From Candidatus Methylacidiphilales bacterium (GTDB lineage Bacteria > Verrucomicrobiota > Verrucomicrobiia > Methylacidiphilales > JAAUTS01): 64,000 bases of DNA. The notes beneath the pieces are model-generated. The model did no database searches. It was not told where the DNA came from and saw only the letters and a program-made list of their open reading frames with translations. The DNA is taken from NCBI GenBank assembly GCA_028713655.1, contig JAQTNW010000001.1, forward strand, positions 1 to 64,000, in the 5' to 3' direction. Each line of letters begins with the position of its first letter. Position 1 is the stretch's first letter. This document shows, piece after piece, positions 17,461 to 26,260 of the stretch. The position numbers and the translations under genes were made by a program.

Positions 17461-17588
17461 CCCCTCTATCAAGAGGGGCAGAAAGGCCGCCGTGTCGTCT
17501 CGGAGTCCAATTTTTGGAGTGCGCAGACATGTTTGCGCTTTTGAAACGGGCGACATGTCGCCCGTAATGCAAAGCGGCGTCGTGCCGC
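17461..17588. repeat. Cluster of four hairpins in a divergent promoter region
   Basis: Four successive inverted repeats: 17461-17478 (CCCCTCT-atca-AGAGGGG), 17521-17538 (GCGCA...TGCGC), 17546-17565 (a perfect 20-bp palindrome, ACGGGCGACATGTCGCCCGT) and 17574-17588 (GCGGC...GCCGC). They fill much of the 314 bp between the divergent kinase and pilin genes. No gene is seen here. Confidence 0.7.
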
Positions 17589-17717
17589 CATACCCCATGT
17601 CTTTCATGCCCGGTAGGGCCCTTCAGCCATGTGAAAATGAGGCCTTTTGCCCGGCCATCCGGCACTTATATAAATTTCTGTCTCATTGTAGGTTGTCAGC
17701 CAATGAAGGGACACGTT

Positions 17718-17915
17718 ATGAATAAATGCAAAAGTTATGTCGTTCGCATGTCAACCGCCTTGAAGGGAAAACAAGGCCAGACCTTGGTCGAGTACGGTTT
17801 GATTTTGGCCCTGGTTTCGATCGTGGTCATCGTTGTTTTGGCGCTGTTGGGAAACCAACTGCTTAATATTTTCAACACGATCACCAATACGCTGGGCGCG
17901 AACGGCGCTTCATAA
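17718..17915 (+). CDS. Flp/Fap-type pilin
   Basis: A 65-residue prepilin. A basic leader (MNKCKSYVVRMSTALKGKQ) is followed by GQTLVEYGLILALVSIVVI, the G/xxxxE(Y) cleavage-site and hydrophobic stalk typical of Flp pilins of Tad pili. The start at 17718 is preceded by GAAGGG at good spacing. No tad assembly genes lie in the window, so the pilus machinery must be elsewhere or the protein acts alone. Confidence 0.85.
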   Translation: MNKCKSYVVRMSTALKGKQGQTLVEYGLILALVSIVVIVVLALLGNQLLNIFNTITNTLGANGAS

Positions 17916-17989
17916 TCCCTTCCGGACGGGCTTGTTGCCGGGGCTGTTTTGCGCGATTGCCGGCCGCCACGCAATTCGTGCCGTGAACC

Positions 17990-18100
17990 ATGGTGGAGAA
18001 AAGGGCCGTTTGGGGATATCCGGATCTGGACAAAGCGCTTTCCTCGGTGGAGGCTTATGTGCGGCACTCCATTGTTATGGATGGAAGGAATAACGGATGA
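17990..18100 (+). CDS. Possible 36-residue ORF coupled to the TPR gene
   Basis: An ORF starting MVEKRAVWGYPDLDKALSS whose TGA overlaps the ATG of the next gene (ATGA). The composition is protein-like (Trp, Tyr, mixed charge). It has no clear Shine-Dalgarno and no recognised family. Translation to re-initiate the TPR gene is a possibility; it may also be chance. Confidence 0.3.
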   Translation: MVEKRAVWGYPDLDKALSSVEAYVRHSIVMDGRNNG

Positions 18101-19824
18101 AACAATATGCCAGCCGATTCCGCCAATGGATGCGGGGCCCCGACCTCTTTCTTCTGCGCAGCGCTTTGTGCATACTCATGGCCGCTTGCCTGCTTGCGCT
18201 TGCCGGCTGGGGTGCCTGCCTGGGTTACTGGCAGGCCAAACGAATCGTGTTTTTGGACAGGGCGCAAAAGGAACTGGAAAAAGGCGATTACGGACAGGCG
18301 TTTTTTCATCTCCAGATCACCCTGGCCCGGTTTCCGGGTGATATTCGCGCCAGTGAGATGTTGGTGAAGCTTGGAGACGCAACCCGCGCGCCCTGGACCC
18401 TGGAGTGGAAGTCGCGGCTGCATGCGATTGCGCCCGAAAATGACGGCTATACGCTGGCCCTGGCCGAGGAAGCCCTGAGGTCCGGACGCCCGGCAATGGC
18501 GCGAAACGTGGCCGGGACCCTTCTGAACCGCCCGGACAAGACTGCAGCCGCGGAAAATATACTGGCCGCCGTGTGTGTGAGCGAGGGAAAAATCGCGGAA
18601 GCGGGACAGCACTTTGCCAAAGCGCGCCAATTAAAGCCTTCTTCCGAGGCAATCCTGAAAAATTACCTGGCTTTTCAGATCTCGAACAATCCCAAAGCGC
18701 AATCTGCGTTGATCGAATCCCTTTTCAACGAACTCGACTCCTTTCCGGGTGGAAAGGCATCCGAACGGCGGCTTCGGATCCTATGGCTGCTTCAGCTCAA
18801 GCGGTGGCAGGAGGCTCTTGCTATTTCACAACAACTAATTAAAGAAACTGCTTCCCCTGATTTTTTCGACCAATTGCAGCATTTGTCGTTGGTCGCGGCT
18901 TTTGATCCCGCTGGGTTGGAGTCGTATTTGCAGCAAATGGAAAAATCCTGCAGCAAGGATCCGTTGCGCGCCCTGCCACTCATTAATTGGATGACTCGAA
19001 ATCGCCTCAATGAAAGGGCACTCCGTTTTATTTCAAGCCTGCCCCAACAGTTGCGCGGCCTTGGTTCGGTACAGGAGTATCGGGCCGCCTGCGAACAAGC
19101 CCTGGGTCAAACCCGCTACACGGTTGAACGACTCGAGCATGAAAAATGGAGCCAGGCGGAAGAGTATCTGAGATGGGTGATTCTTGCGCGTGCGTATGAC
19201 GCCCTCGGTGATCACAGCTCGGCCCTCAATGCGCAGGGACAGGCGGTCAATGCCGCCAAATTCTCCGCCCTGACAACCATGCGCTTGCTGGTCGAGGCCG
19301 AACGATGGTCCGGTTGGAGCGCGCAGCTTGAGCCGCTTCTTTTAAACCTGGGTGGCAGCCCCGCCTTGCAGGAAAGCGCATTTTTTTCCGTCTATGACTA
19401 TTACCGCAAAATCGGGGACGCACGGGGCATGGGGATCATTGCGCAAAGGCTGCTCACGTTTCATCCCGCAGATCCGGCTCTTAATAACAACGCGGTCTAT
19501 TTGGCGTTGCTCAACGGAAGTTCGTATCCCTGGATCTACCGCAAGGCCAAACAACTGGCTGATGATTATCCCAAAAATCCACAGATCCGTTCCACCTACG
19601 CGTTTTCGCTGCTTTTGCAAAAAAAGGGGGCCGAAGCGCTTGCTGTCATGGACAAAATCCCGGACTCCTTTCGCGAGCGTTCCGGAATTGCGCTCTATTA
19701 TGGACTGGCCTTGCGGGCAAATGGACGGGAAGCCGAGGCTGCCCGGGTTTTGAAAAAAATCGATCCCGCAACGCTCCTGGACGCGGAGCGCAAACTGCTT
19801 GGCGGCGGAGCAAACACGGAATGA
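18097..19824 (+). CDS. Membrane-anchored TPR-repeat protein
   Basis: A 575-residue protein. An N-terminal cytoplasmic stretch is followed by one TM (about residues 22-45, LCILMAACLLALAGWGACLG). A long helical-repeat region comes next, with TPR-like units (AQKELEKGDYGQAFFHLQI, AEEALRSGRPAMARNVAGT, GKIAEAGQHFAKARQLKPS). A good GGAAGG Shine-Dalgarno precedes the start. It lies directly downstream of the pilin gene on the same strand; a role in pilus or export assembly is only a guess from position. Confidence 0.8.
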   Translation: MKQYASRFRQWMRGPDLFLLRSALCILMAACLLALAGWGACLGYWQAKRIVFLDRAQKELEKGDYGQAFFHLQITLARFPGDIRASEMLVKLGDATRAPWTLEWKSRLHAIAPENDGYTLALAEEALRSGRPAMARNVAGTLLNRPDKTAAAENILAAVCVSEGKIAEAGQHFAKARQLKPSSEAILKNYLAFQISNNPKAQSALIESLFNELDSFPGGKASERRLRILWLLQLKRWQEALAISQQLIKETASPDFFDQLQHLSLVAAFDPAGLESYLQQMEKSCSKDPLRALPLINWMTRNRLNERALRFISSLPQQLRGLGSVQEYRAACEQALGQTRYTVERLEHEKWSQAEEYLRWVILARAYDALGDHSSALNAQGQAVNAAKFSALTTMRLLVEAERWSGWSAQLEPLLLNLGGSPALQESAFFSVYDYYRKIGDARGMGIIAQRLLTFHPADPALNNNAVYLALLNGSSYPWIYRKAKQLADDYPKNPQIRSTYAFSLLLQKKGAEALAVMDKIPDSFRERSGIALYYGLALRANGREAEAARVLKKIDPATLLDAERKLLGGGANTE

Positions 19825-19969
19825 TGTGAAAATTAGGAATTCAGAATGCTGAATTCGGAAACAAAACGGAAGCAATTTGAACCACGGATGGACACGGATC
19901 AACGCGGATAAAAACCAAAACAGGTTCTCACGCAGACGCAAAGGAATGCTCTCGCTTAAAACTTAATTC
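19825..19969. other. Intergenic filler sequence
   Basis: Contains the phrases GAATTCAGAATGCTGAATTC, ACCACGGATGGACACGGAT and CTTAAAACTTAATTCTTAAAAC, which recur in variant form in other gaps of this window. No gene seen. Confidence 0.6.
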
Positions 19970-20977
19970 TTAAAACTTTAAACTTGATTTCAACCACGCC
20001 GCGAGACGGCGCCGCTCGGAGAATCCGATAAACAACAGCAGCAGCACCCCGGCCGCATAAGCCGTGGGTTCGGGCACAGCGGTCAAGATGGAAGTGCCCC
20101 CCTTGTAATAGGCATATTCCTCCGGCGTCGAGTTGGCTGAAAAATTTACGGTGGTACCGCTGAGGCTGCCGCTGGATAAGGTGTAGGTGCCCAGTCCCCC
20201 CATTTGCGACCAAACGTACACCCGGTCATTCAAGTCAGCCGTGGTGCCTCCGGTGATCGCCGACACCGGAATATAAAATGCATTGTCGCCGTGCCCGGAG
20301 CCGCCGAGCGTATGCAGTAGCACCGTGTTGTTTGTCGTCACGTTGCCACTGCTGTCGGTTGAGTCCAGACTATAGACAACCGTTGCCCCCTGGGCGGCAA
20401 AGGCGTCCGTAATCTGCTTGGTCGTGGGGGTTGGATTGGCGGCTTCGAAGGTGTTGAGATTGATGTCTCCGGGAGCCTTGAAGATCATCAATTGATCCAG
20501 AGAGATAGCGCTATTGCTTTGATGGCCGTCAAACAGGATTTCGACATAGTCGGTGCCCTGATAGTTGATGATCGAGGTGTCTGCAATAGTAAAGGCCGGC
20601 ACCCCCACGCCGTTCTTTTGGTCCCAAAGAGCGCCGTCATTGGAATTGAAGCCGCGTTCGACACCCGGCGTTCTCGCCATAGCGTCCTGAATGGCATACA
20701 TGCGCGTGTAGGTTCCCGATCCGGAACTGGAACCGCTCAAACCTGGCGAGCCGGGGAAGTATTGGTCGCCGATCAGCAGTGCGGCGTTCGTGGTGCCGCC
20801 GCTGCCGTTATAAAACGAGGTGGAAACCACGGCCGAGTCAACCGCTGCACTGAAGGTGCCGCCGGCACCGTTGACGGCGGGTGATGTGTAAAGGTCAACG
20901 ATCGCCGCCTGCGCGGATGAAAATCCGAACAATACACTGGCCGCAAGAGCGGTTACTGTTATGACATTTCGTTTCAC
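19970..20977 (-). CDS. PEP-CTERM exported protein
   Basis: A 335-residue exported protein. The signal peptide is residues 1-24 (ending SSAQA). The body is Gly/Ser/Thr-rich and beta-like, with lectin-like features (YVEILFDGHQSNSAISLDQL). The sorting tail is VPEPTAYAAGVLLLLFIGF followed by a basic cluster (SERRRLAAW). Such proteins are processed by an exosortase and linked to extracellular matrix. No exosortase gene is present here. The tail is a little longer than usual (extra KSSLKF after the Arg cluster). Confidence 0.88.
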   Translation of the reverse strand: MKRNVITVTALAASVLFGFSSAQAAIVDLYTSPAVNGAGGTFSAAVDSAVVSTSFYNGSGGTTNAALLIGDQYFPGSPGLSGSSSGSGTYTRMYAIQDAMARTPGVERGFNSNDGALWDQKNGVGVPAFTIADTSIINYQGTDYVEILFDGHQSNSAISLDQLMIFKAPGDINLNTFEAANPTPTTKQITDAFAAQGATVVYSLDSTDSSGNVTTNNTVLLHTLGGSGHGDNAFYIPVSAITGGTTADLNDRVYVWSQMGGLGTYTLSSGSLSGTTVNFSANSTPEEYAYYKGGTSILTAVPEPTAYAAGVLLLLFIGFSERRRLAAWLKSSLKF

Positions 20978-20990
20978 AGGCAGGATACTT

Positions 20991-21017
20991 GGGGGTCATA
21001 TAAACCATATGATCCCC
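20991..21017. promoter_or_regulatory. Inverted repeat upstream of the PEP-CTERM gene
   Basis: GGGGTCATAT-aaacc-ATATGATCCCC, 14 bp upstream of the PEP-CTERM start, one bulge in the left arm. Its position fits an operator or a 5'-UTR hairpin. Function unknown. Confidence 0.4.
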
Positions 21018-21338
21018 TCGTGAGATAAGCTTATGCTTACGAAGAGTGGGGCATAAGGGCTATACGGACACTGTAAATGGCCCTATGAAATCCAACCAAA
21101 TGGCCCTATCCGGCTACGTCCGGCAGAATGCAGGGGATAGACACAAAACTCCCACTCCATCTCCATCTCAATCTCTTACTCCTAATCCTAATCCTAATCG
21201 TTCCCAACTCCTGAACAGTGGATCGAATGGATTTATGCGCTTCATGCAGGCTTGTAGCGCCGGATTTTCCATCCCATAATCCAACAACTCGAAAAGTTCA
21301 CCCATCCAACAAACATAAAATCAAAACAATCCATAAAC
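21018..21338. other. Gene-free region with short tandem motifs
   Basis: About 320 bp between divergent genes. It holds a tripled CCTAAT-type run near 21180-21200 and related CATCTC/ATCTC repeats, plus repeated TGGCCCTAT near 21077-21108. I see no coding frame with support. Confidence 0.45.
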
Positions 21339-22244
21339 ATGAACAATCATTTCAACACCCGTGGCAACGCCCCCGTTTTAACTCTCGCCGCGCTGGCCGC
21401 GCTTTTTGCGTTTGGAGCCCTGGTCTGGTTTGGCGGATCCCACAACTTCTACACCCCCGCTGGTTACGTCGGGTATGTCACCCGGGGCGCCGTCGTTGGC
21501 AAGACCGAGTACGTGGGCACCCAGGCCGGACCCACCTCAACCGGTTTGGGCTGGATGTTGCACGGCATTAATATCTCCGTCACTCCATACACCTACACCG
21601 AGGAATTCAACGGGTCTGAGTCCGTTTTGTCCAAAGACCAACTCAAGGTCGCTTTTCGTGTTCATACCATCTGGAATGTGCGCCCGGACAAGGTGAAGGA
21701 ATTTGTCGAAAAATACAGCACCCTCGACGCTGAAGACAATCCCGACAAAATTGTCCAAGTCGCCTACGCCAACTTTGTCAGGGAACGGCTGCGCACCGCC
21801 GCCCGATCCGAGGTTCAAAAATTCAACGCCATGGAAATCAAGGACAACATTGATAAGATCGGGGAAGTTTTGCGCGGCAATATCCTGGAAATGACAAAGG
21901 ATACCCCCTTCAATGTTCCGAGCGTGGTCGTGGGAAATATCCAATATCCCGAATCTGTATCCGAAGCCGTGTCTAACAAATTGGCCGCCTCACAGGAGCT
22001 GGAAACGCGCGAGATTCAAATACAGATTGCAAAGAAGGATGCCGAAAAACGGGTTGCCGAGGCCGAGGGTATCGCCAAGGCCATGACCATTGTGCAGCAA
22101 AAGCTGACACCTCTGTATATCCAGCACGAAGCAATCGAAGCGCAGAAGGCCATGGTGGGCTCGCCCAATCACACCACGATCTATATTCCCGTAGGCAACA
22201 ACGGCGTGCCGCTGGTCGGCGCGGTGGACGCCTCCGGCAAATAG
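21339..22244 (+). CDS. SPFH/band-7 (prohibitin-like) membrane protein
   Basis: A 301-residue protein with a single N-terminal TM (about residues 14-33). The SPFH domain (about 40-200) includes GYVGYVTRGAVVGKTEYVGT and DQLKVAFRVHTIWNVRPDKV. A helical coiled-coil tail (about 200-260) contains AKKDAEKRVAEAEGIAKAM, the hallmark of band-7 proteins that form membrane scaffolds. It ends 1 bp before the convergent glycosyltransferase gene. Confidence 0.88.
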   Translation: MNNHFNTRGNAPVLTLAALAALFAFGALVWFGGSHNFYTPAGYVGYVTRGAVVGKTEYVGTQAGPTSTGLGWMLHGINISVTPYTYTEEFNGSESVLSKDQLKVAFRVHTIWNVRPDKVKEFVEKYSTLDAEDNPDKIVQVAYANFVRERLRTAARSEVQKFNAMEIKDNIDKIGEVLRGNILEMTKDTPFNVPSVVVGNIQYPESVSEAVSNKLAASQELETREIQIQIAKKDAEKRVAEAEGIAKAMTIVQQKLTPLYIQHEAIEAQKAMVGSPNHTTIYIPVGNNGVPLVGAVDASGK

Positions 22245-22245
22245 A

Positions 22246-24645
22246 TCACTGCCTCGCATGCAGGATTTCCAGATCCGGAAGGCCCCAGCAGCGGATGTCC
22301 CAGTCCCGGGCCATCATGGCCAGGCCTTCCGTCTCCAAATATCCCCGATAGGGGGCCACAGGAAAAACCAATCCCTGGCGGTGCAGGTCCGCCCGGACCA
22401 AAAGCATGGTTCCTCCCACCCCATCCAACTCCAGCAACGGCGTCCCCCGATATTCCGCAAGATAGGCCCTGGCCCCGCCTTCTGGAGGCACATAAACTCC
22501 ATCCCGCATGTCCTCCGCGCTGTCCTTTAACTTGGGATCACGGAACCGGAAGCTGTTCATGTCAAAGGTCTTGCCGCCTGGTTCCAGAACACAATGGGGC
22601 GCCACAATATCCTTGCCGGACGCCAGGAGCCGGGACAGCACGTCTTCGGGGTAATCTCGCAGGTCCGCATCGATCCAAAGTACCCATTCCTCATCCTTCA
22701 ATGTTTGCTGCAACAATTCATTCCGGCAGCGAGCCAGCATCGCCCGCCGGGCCGGTTGCAGCTCCGGCAGCCAACGCGGACCTTGAGGCAGCCATTGCCA
22801 ATGCCGCTGGAACCAATGAACGCGGCTGAACCTCGAAGCCGCGTTTTGCAAATGAGCCGTCAGTTGCTCTGCGGTTCCATCCGTGCTGTCGCCTTCCAAA
22901 ATCCCCAAACTCAAGGCCTCGGCCGGATAACGCAGGCGCGCCAGCAACTCAAAGTAGCGCGTCAAATGGGCCGCCGCATCCCGCATGGGTGTCAGAACCA
23001 AAACTTTCGGCAGGATTTTCGGCAAGGCCCGTTTTGTATCAGGGTTCACGATCGCGGCCCGCGCCTTCCTGCCGCGCAAACGTCCCACGGGCGAAGGCGG
23101 TGTTTCAAGTCCTAACAAACGCAGATGCGGCTCCATGAGCAGACCCTGGCAGGCCAGTTCATGATAACAACGGGCATAATCAACCCCCTCAAACACCCGG
23201 GACGCGTTCTTCCAAATCTGTTCAAAATGCGGAGCGTCAAAGGTGTTCCGTCCGTGGATGACATACACATAGGATTCCGGCCTGTGCAGCATAACCACAC
23301 GGTGGTCCCGCATCAGTTTTTCCACCACCGCCGTGTCCTCGCCCCGGGCCAGGGCCGGATAGGGGGAAAGTGCGGATTTCCGGCTGAGCATGCTGCCTGG
23401 AAACCACCAGCTTCCGGAAAGCGCCATCCTTTGCCGGTGAGGCCACCACAAAAGCACCGCATCCAGCAGGCAGGCATCCGCACCCAGGGCCACGATAAGC
23501 GACATCTGGTCCGACAACCGCCCGGGCGCATACACATCGTCGTCATCCCATTGGCAGATGAACTCGGTCCGGGCCTGTTCCATGGAAAATTGCCGGACTT
23601 CTCCCAGCAACATGTTTTCGCGCGGCGGACGGATCACGCGGATGCGCCCGTCACCCAGGGCGGCCACAGCCGTCTGCAATTTATCGGAAGGAAAATCCTC
23701 CACGATCAGCAAATGGGCGTTGGGATAAGTCTGGGCCCTGAAACCCTCCATTGACAGGAGGGCCTGTTCGCTCCGGTTCTTGGTCACCATCAGGCAGGTG
23801 ACCTCCGGCCATGACTGTCCATTCACTAGCGGGCAAATACGATCCGCCCGGACTGTGCCGGAAAAGACCGACCTTTCCCCGGCCATCAAGTCGGCATGCA
23901 GTTCGGATGGATCCGGGCGCCAATAAGATCCCTGCCAATAATGCATGGCGAAAGTTTTCGGGCCGAAAGGGTGCGGCCCGCCGGGTTCCCGGTGGAGCAG
24001 GAGAGGATAGTGGTCCGAATCCGCAGGATACAAAACCTCCGGATCGAGCAGCGTGATGTCCTGCTTGCGTGGATAGGCTTCGTAGCATTCTGTCAGGAAA
24101 AAGGGGCCGGTCGATTGCAGCGCCCCCGTGCGGGCGGACGCTTCGGGCAGGCAATCCAGAACAAAACGCAAAAAGGGATGCCGCTGGGATGCCGCCATCC
24201 AGGCATTGCATAACAATAGTGTTTTGCCATGCCAACCAGTATGGCGTTCCGGTTCCCGGCCCAGGATCATGCTGTTTCCCCCGAGCAATGGATCCATGGC
24301 CTGCAAGGCTTCAAAATCCACATCGGCATATACCCCGCCAAAATGGTACAAGATCAAATAACGGAACATGTCCGCCCGTTGCACCGGCATGGGATAGGCT
24401 TCATACAAGGGGAGCAGCTTCGGATAATGCCGCCGGACAAAGGACTCGGCATCCGGATCACTCCAAAAGCGATGGTGCCACTCCGGATGCAGGCGGACCC
24501 AGGTCTGCCGGAGTTCCTGCAAATCGGTCGAAAGATGGGGCGTCTTCCATGTCTGGTGAAAGGCGCGTGGAATCACGGGATCCGGCCGACTGAACCGGGC
24601 CCGTATCTGGTGAATAAACAAAGGGAAGTTCATTCTCAGCGGCAC
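22246..24645 (-). CDS. Three-domain glycosyltransferase: Och1-like, GT2 and Anp1/Mnn9-like
   Basis: A 799-residue fusion. Domain 1 (about 22-255) is a DXD-containing GT32/Och1-type fold: IPRAFHQTWK, PVQRADMFRYLILYHFGGVY, then ADVD at 107-110. Domain 2 (about 275-440) is a GT2 fold: VTCLMVTKNRSEQALLSMEG and the metal site QWDDDDVYAPGRLSDQM. Domain 3 (about 555-799) resembles Anp1/Mnn9 GT62: VLVLTPMRDAAAHL, LGILEGDSTDGTAEQL, WVLWIDADLRDYPEDVL, DIVAPHCVLEPGG. Each keeps its acidic metal-binding motif, so all may be active. No signal peptide, so probably cytosolic. The sugar substrates are unknown. Confidence 0.82.
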   Translation of the reverse strand: MPLRMNFPLFIHQIRARFSRPDPVIPRAFHQTWKTPHLSTDLQELRQTWVRLHPEWHHRFWSDPDAESFVRRHYPKLLPLYEAYPMPVQRADMFRYLILYHFGGVYADVDFEALQAMDPLLGGNSMILGREPERHTGWHGKTLLLCNAWMAASQRHPFLRFVLDCLPEASARTGALQSTGPFFLTECYEAYPRKQDITLLDPEVLYPADSDHYPLLLHREPGGPHPFGPKTFAMHYWQGSYWRPDPSELHADLMAGERSVFSGTVRADRICPLVNGQSWPEVTCLMVTKNRSEQALLSMEGFRAQTYPNAHLLIVEDFPSDKLQTAVAALGDGRIRVIRPPRENMLLGEVRQFSMEQARTEFICQWDDDDVYAPGRLSDQMSLIVALGADACLLDAVLLWWPHRQRMALSGSWWFPGSMLSRKSALSPYPALARGEDTAVVEKLMRDHRVVMLHRPESYVYVIHGRNTFDAPHFEQIWKNASRVFEGVDYARCYHELACQGLLMEPHLRLLGLETPPSPVGRLRGRKARAAIVNPDTKRALPKILPKVLVLTPMRDAAAHLTRYFELLARLRYPAEALSLGILEGDSTDGTAEQLTAHLQNAASRFSRVHWFQRHWQWLPQGPRWLPELQPARRAMLARCRNELLQQTLKDEEWVLWIDADLRDYPEDVLSRLLASGKDIVAPHCVLEPGGKTFDMNSFRFRDPKLKDSAEDMRDGVYVPPEGGARAYLAEYRGTPLLELDGVGGTMLLVRADLHRQGLVFPVAPYRGYLETEGLAMMARDWDIRCWGLPDLEILHARQ

Positions 24646-25009
24646 AAATTAATCCAGTCTGGCTCAACTGCAACCCGCAAAACCCCGGAGGGGCGATTTA
24701 ACACCAGCCCAAGTCAAAATGCCTGGGTATCTGCGTTAAAATGTCTTTGTTTGTGTTTTTCGTGGTTCTGTTCAAGTTTTAAGTTTTAAGCTCGAACTCA
24801 GCCCTCAGCTTTTCCTACGCGTCTTGGTGGTTCCGTGAGAGAAAATGCATTCCTTGTGCGCCTTACACTCGAGAGGATTATTACTGCATTGCTGAAATAT
24901 TGCGGGATGACTTCGTTTTTGGAATAAGCCGCTTCGCGGCTGGCAAACGAACCCAAGGGTTCGAGTCTATTGCAGACTCCCGCTGTCGCGGGGAGCATTT
25001 TACAGAGTA
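24646..25009. other. Gene-free region left of the tRNA-Leu fragment
   Basis: Intergenic filler including AAGTTTTAAGTTTTAAG near 24774-24790, a perfect hairpin CGAACCC-aa-GGGTTCG near 24945-24960 and a GGCTGGC/GCCGCTTCGCGGC hairpin just before it. No supported gene. Reading frames that cross into 25010 encode the tRNA and are not proteins. Confidence 0.5.
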
Positions 25010-25063
25010 AAATGCGCTCGAGAGGACTCGAACCTCCATGGTTTTACCCACTAGAACCTGAAC
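25010..25063 (-). other. 3' half of tRNA-Leu(CAG), putative attachment site
   Basis: 54 bp identical to 49639-49692: the 3' flank, acceptor 3' strand, T arm, variable arm, 3' anticodon stem and the whole 7-nt anticodon loop (ACCTGAA on the plus strand, 25057-25063). Identity stops exactly at the end of the loop, after which the sequence is unrelated (CCAACCCGTCC). The missing 5' half is found, again starting at ACCTGAA, at 54273. Confidence 0.85.
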
Positions 25064-25303
25064 CAACCCGTCCAACAGAGTAAAACCACTGTCCAAACCC
25101 ATTTTGGACAGTTTTTTGGGCGACTGACTTGCATCCCCATTCTTCATGTGGGGACAGATCATGATTGATAAGTACCCAAACACGCTGATTGGGTCAAGCA
25201 ATTCCACAAAAGGATGAAATAAGGCTGAAACAAAAAAAATCTCATCCGCCCTATACCAAGTTGAGGAGACTAACCATAACAGGCATTGATCGATCCGCAC
25301 AGC

Positions 25304-25955
25304 TCAGAGCCCGAAGTATTTATAGGCCGCGTACACTATGGGTTTGGCCCATTGCAGTGTGCTGCCTGCCTGGGTCGGATTCGGAAAAGTGAGGCGTCCC
25401 TCGTTAATGCTCAATACCATTCAGGGCTCGGGCGCCACCCCGGCGGCAATATCCCGCTCCGAAGAGTTGTCAAAAACATTTAGTGTGGCGACATGAGGAA
25501 TGAGTCGGATAAGATTACTGCGGCTGCTGGACCTACGCCTGCGGATATCGCTTTCAGGAATGTCATGCCCCCCTTTTTGACCCGACTAGCTACCCGTTGG
25601 AGATGAAGTTCTAGGCTTTCAAGTCCGGCATACCAAATCCGGATCACCGCCCCCTTTTTGGCGGCATCAATCAGGATGTCAGTGATGGTTTTCCCTCCCA
25701 GGGTGGTCTCGAAAGTGAAATGGCTGCCTTTGGCAATCGCCTGCTCCAGAAACACTTTACCTTTTTGCCAGGCAATGGCGTTGGCCTCTTGGCTGATGAG
25801 TCCGGGATTCCGGCGCGCAACATTCCGGCCACCTCATCCGGATTGAAGTATTCGCTGTCACCGGCCCGCAGGTGGGCTCCACCAATGCTGCTTTTCCCGG
25901 CTCCGTTGACCCCGGGCAGCACTGTGATCTCGGCCTTGGGCTTTCTAACGGGCAT
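25304..25955 (-). pseudogene. Zeta-type toxin kinase, inactivated
   Basis: Zeta toxins phosphorylate UDP-N-acetylglucosamine precursors. The Walker A motif is intact (LPGVNGAGKSSIGG, from codon 13), followed by YFNPDEVAGML. A one-base loss near 25800 shifts the frame into ISQEANAIAWQKGKVFLEQ and FTFETTLGGKTITDIL. A second loss in the G-run near 25566 precedes HDIPESDIRRR ... NLIRLIPHVAT. An in-frame TGA (25421-25423) then replaces the expected Trp in PEP-W-MVLSINEGRL. Downstream sequence to 25304 still reads as zeta C-terminus (TLQWAKPIVYAAYKY). Three lesions argue for a dead gene. Confidence 0.8.
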
Positions 25956-26220
25956 GGGCTTTGGCAGCTAGGACTGCTGACTTTCCAAGCTCCCGTGCAG
26001 TTGCCTGAAACAGTTTTTTGACGCCCCGTTTAGCCTCTGGCGTGTTCATTTTGGCCACCATGGTGTCAAACTCGGCGGTCATGGCATCCAGATGGCCCTT
26101 GTGTGAACGCTGCAACTCCATGAATTTGCCCACGGAAAGCAGAACAAACTCGGCGCGGTTATGCCGCGTCTTCGTCCTGCCAAGCCTCGTAAAACCAGCA
26201 TTGGCAACCTGCTCCCCCAA
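25945..26220 (-). CDS. Putative antitoxin of the zeta module
   Basis: About 91 residues, ending 11 nt inside the toxin start, as in two-gene toxin-antitoxin operons. It shows VANAGFTRLGRTKTRHNRAE and a helical C-terminal half (HKGHLDAMTAEFDTMVAKMN, then KRGVKKLFQATARELGKSA). The start is unsure. A TTG at 26220 (LGEQVANAGF) seems most natural; ATG at 26121 would give a short form; the longest frame would overlap the divergent CcsA gene. The antitoxin reads intact although its toxin is broken. Confidence 0.55.
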   Translation of the reverse strand: MGEQVANAGFTRLGRTKTRHNRAEFVLLSVGKFMELQRSHKGHLDAMTAEFDTMVAKMNTPEAKRGVKKLFQATARELGKSAVLAAKAHAR

Positions 26221-26260
26221 GCTTGCAGGCTGTGGTGTAAGCGGGTTAAACTGACAGCTT

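Noticed and set aside
21160-21205. Short tandem CATCTC/CCTAAT motifs considered as a CRISPR or microsatellite array
   Set aside because: Units are 6 bp, irregular and without spacers of constant length; no cas genes in the window. No CRISPR array was found anywhere.
24881-25300. Minus-strand 139-residue ORF ending in a tail that includes MEVRVLSSAF
   Set aside because: The tail is a translation of the tRNA-Leu 3' half and its flank. The part above it (ICPHMKNGDASQSPKK) faintly resembles integrase C-termini, but there is not enough to call a gene.
25286-25483. Plus-strand 65-residue ORF near the tRNA fragment
   Set aside because: It is antisense to the C-terminal end of the zeta toxin, which reads convincingly on the minus strand (TLQWAKPIVYAAYKY).
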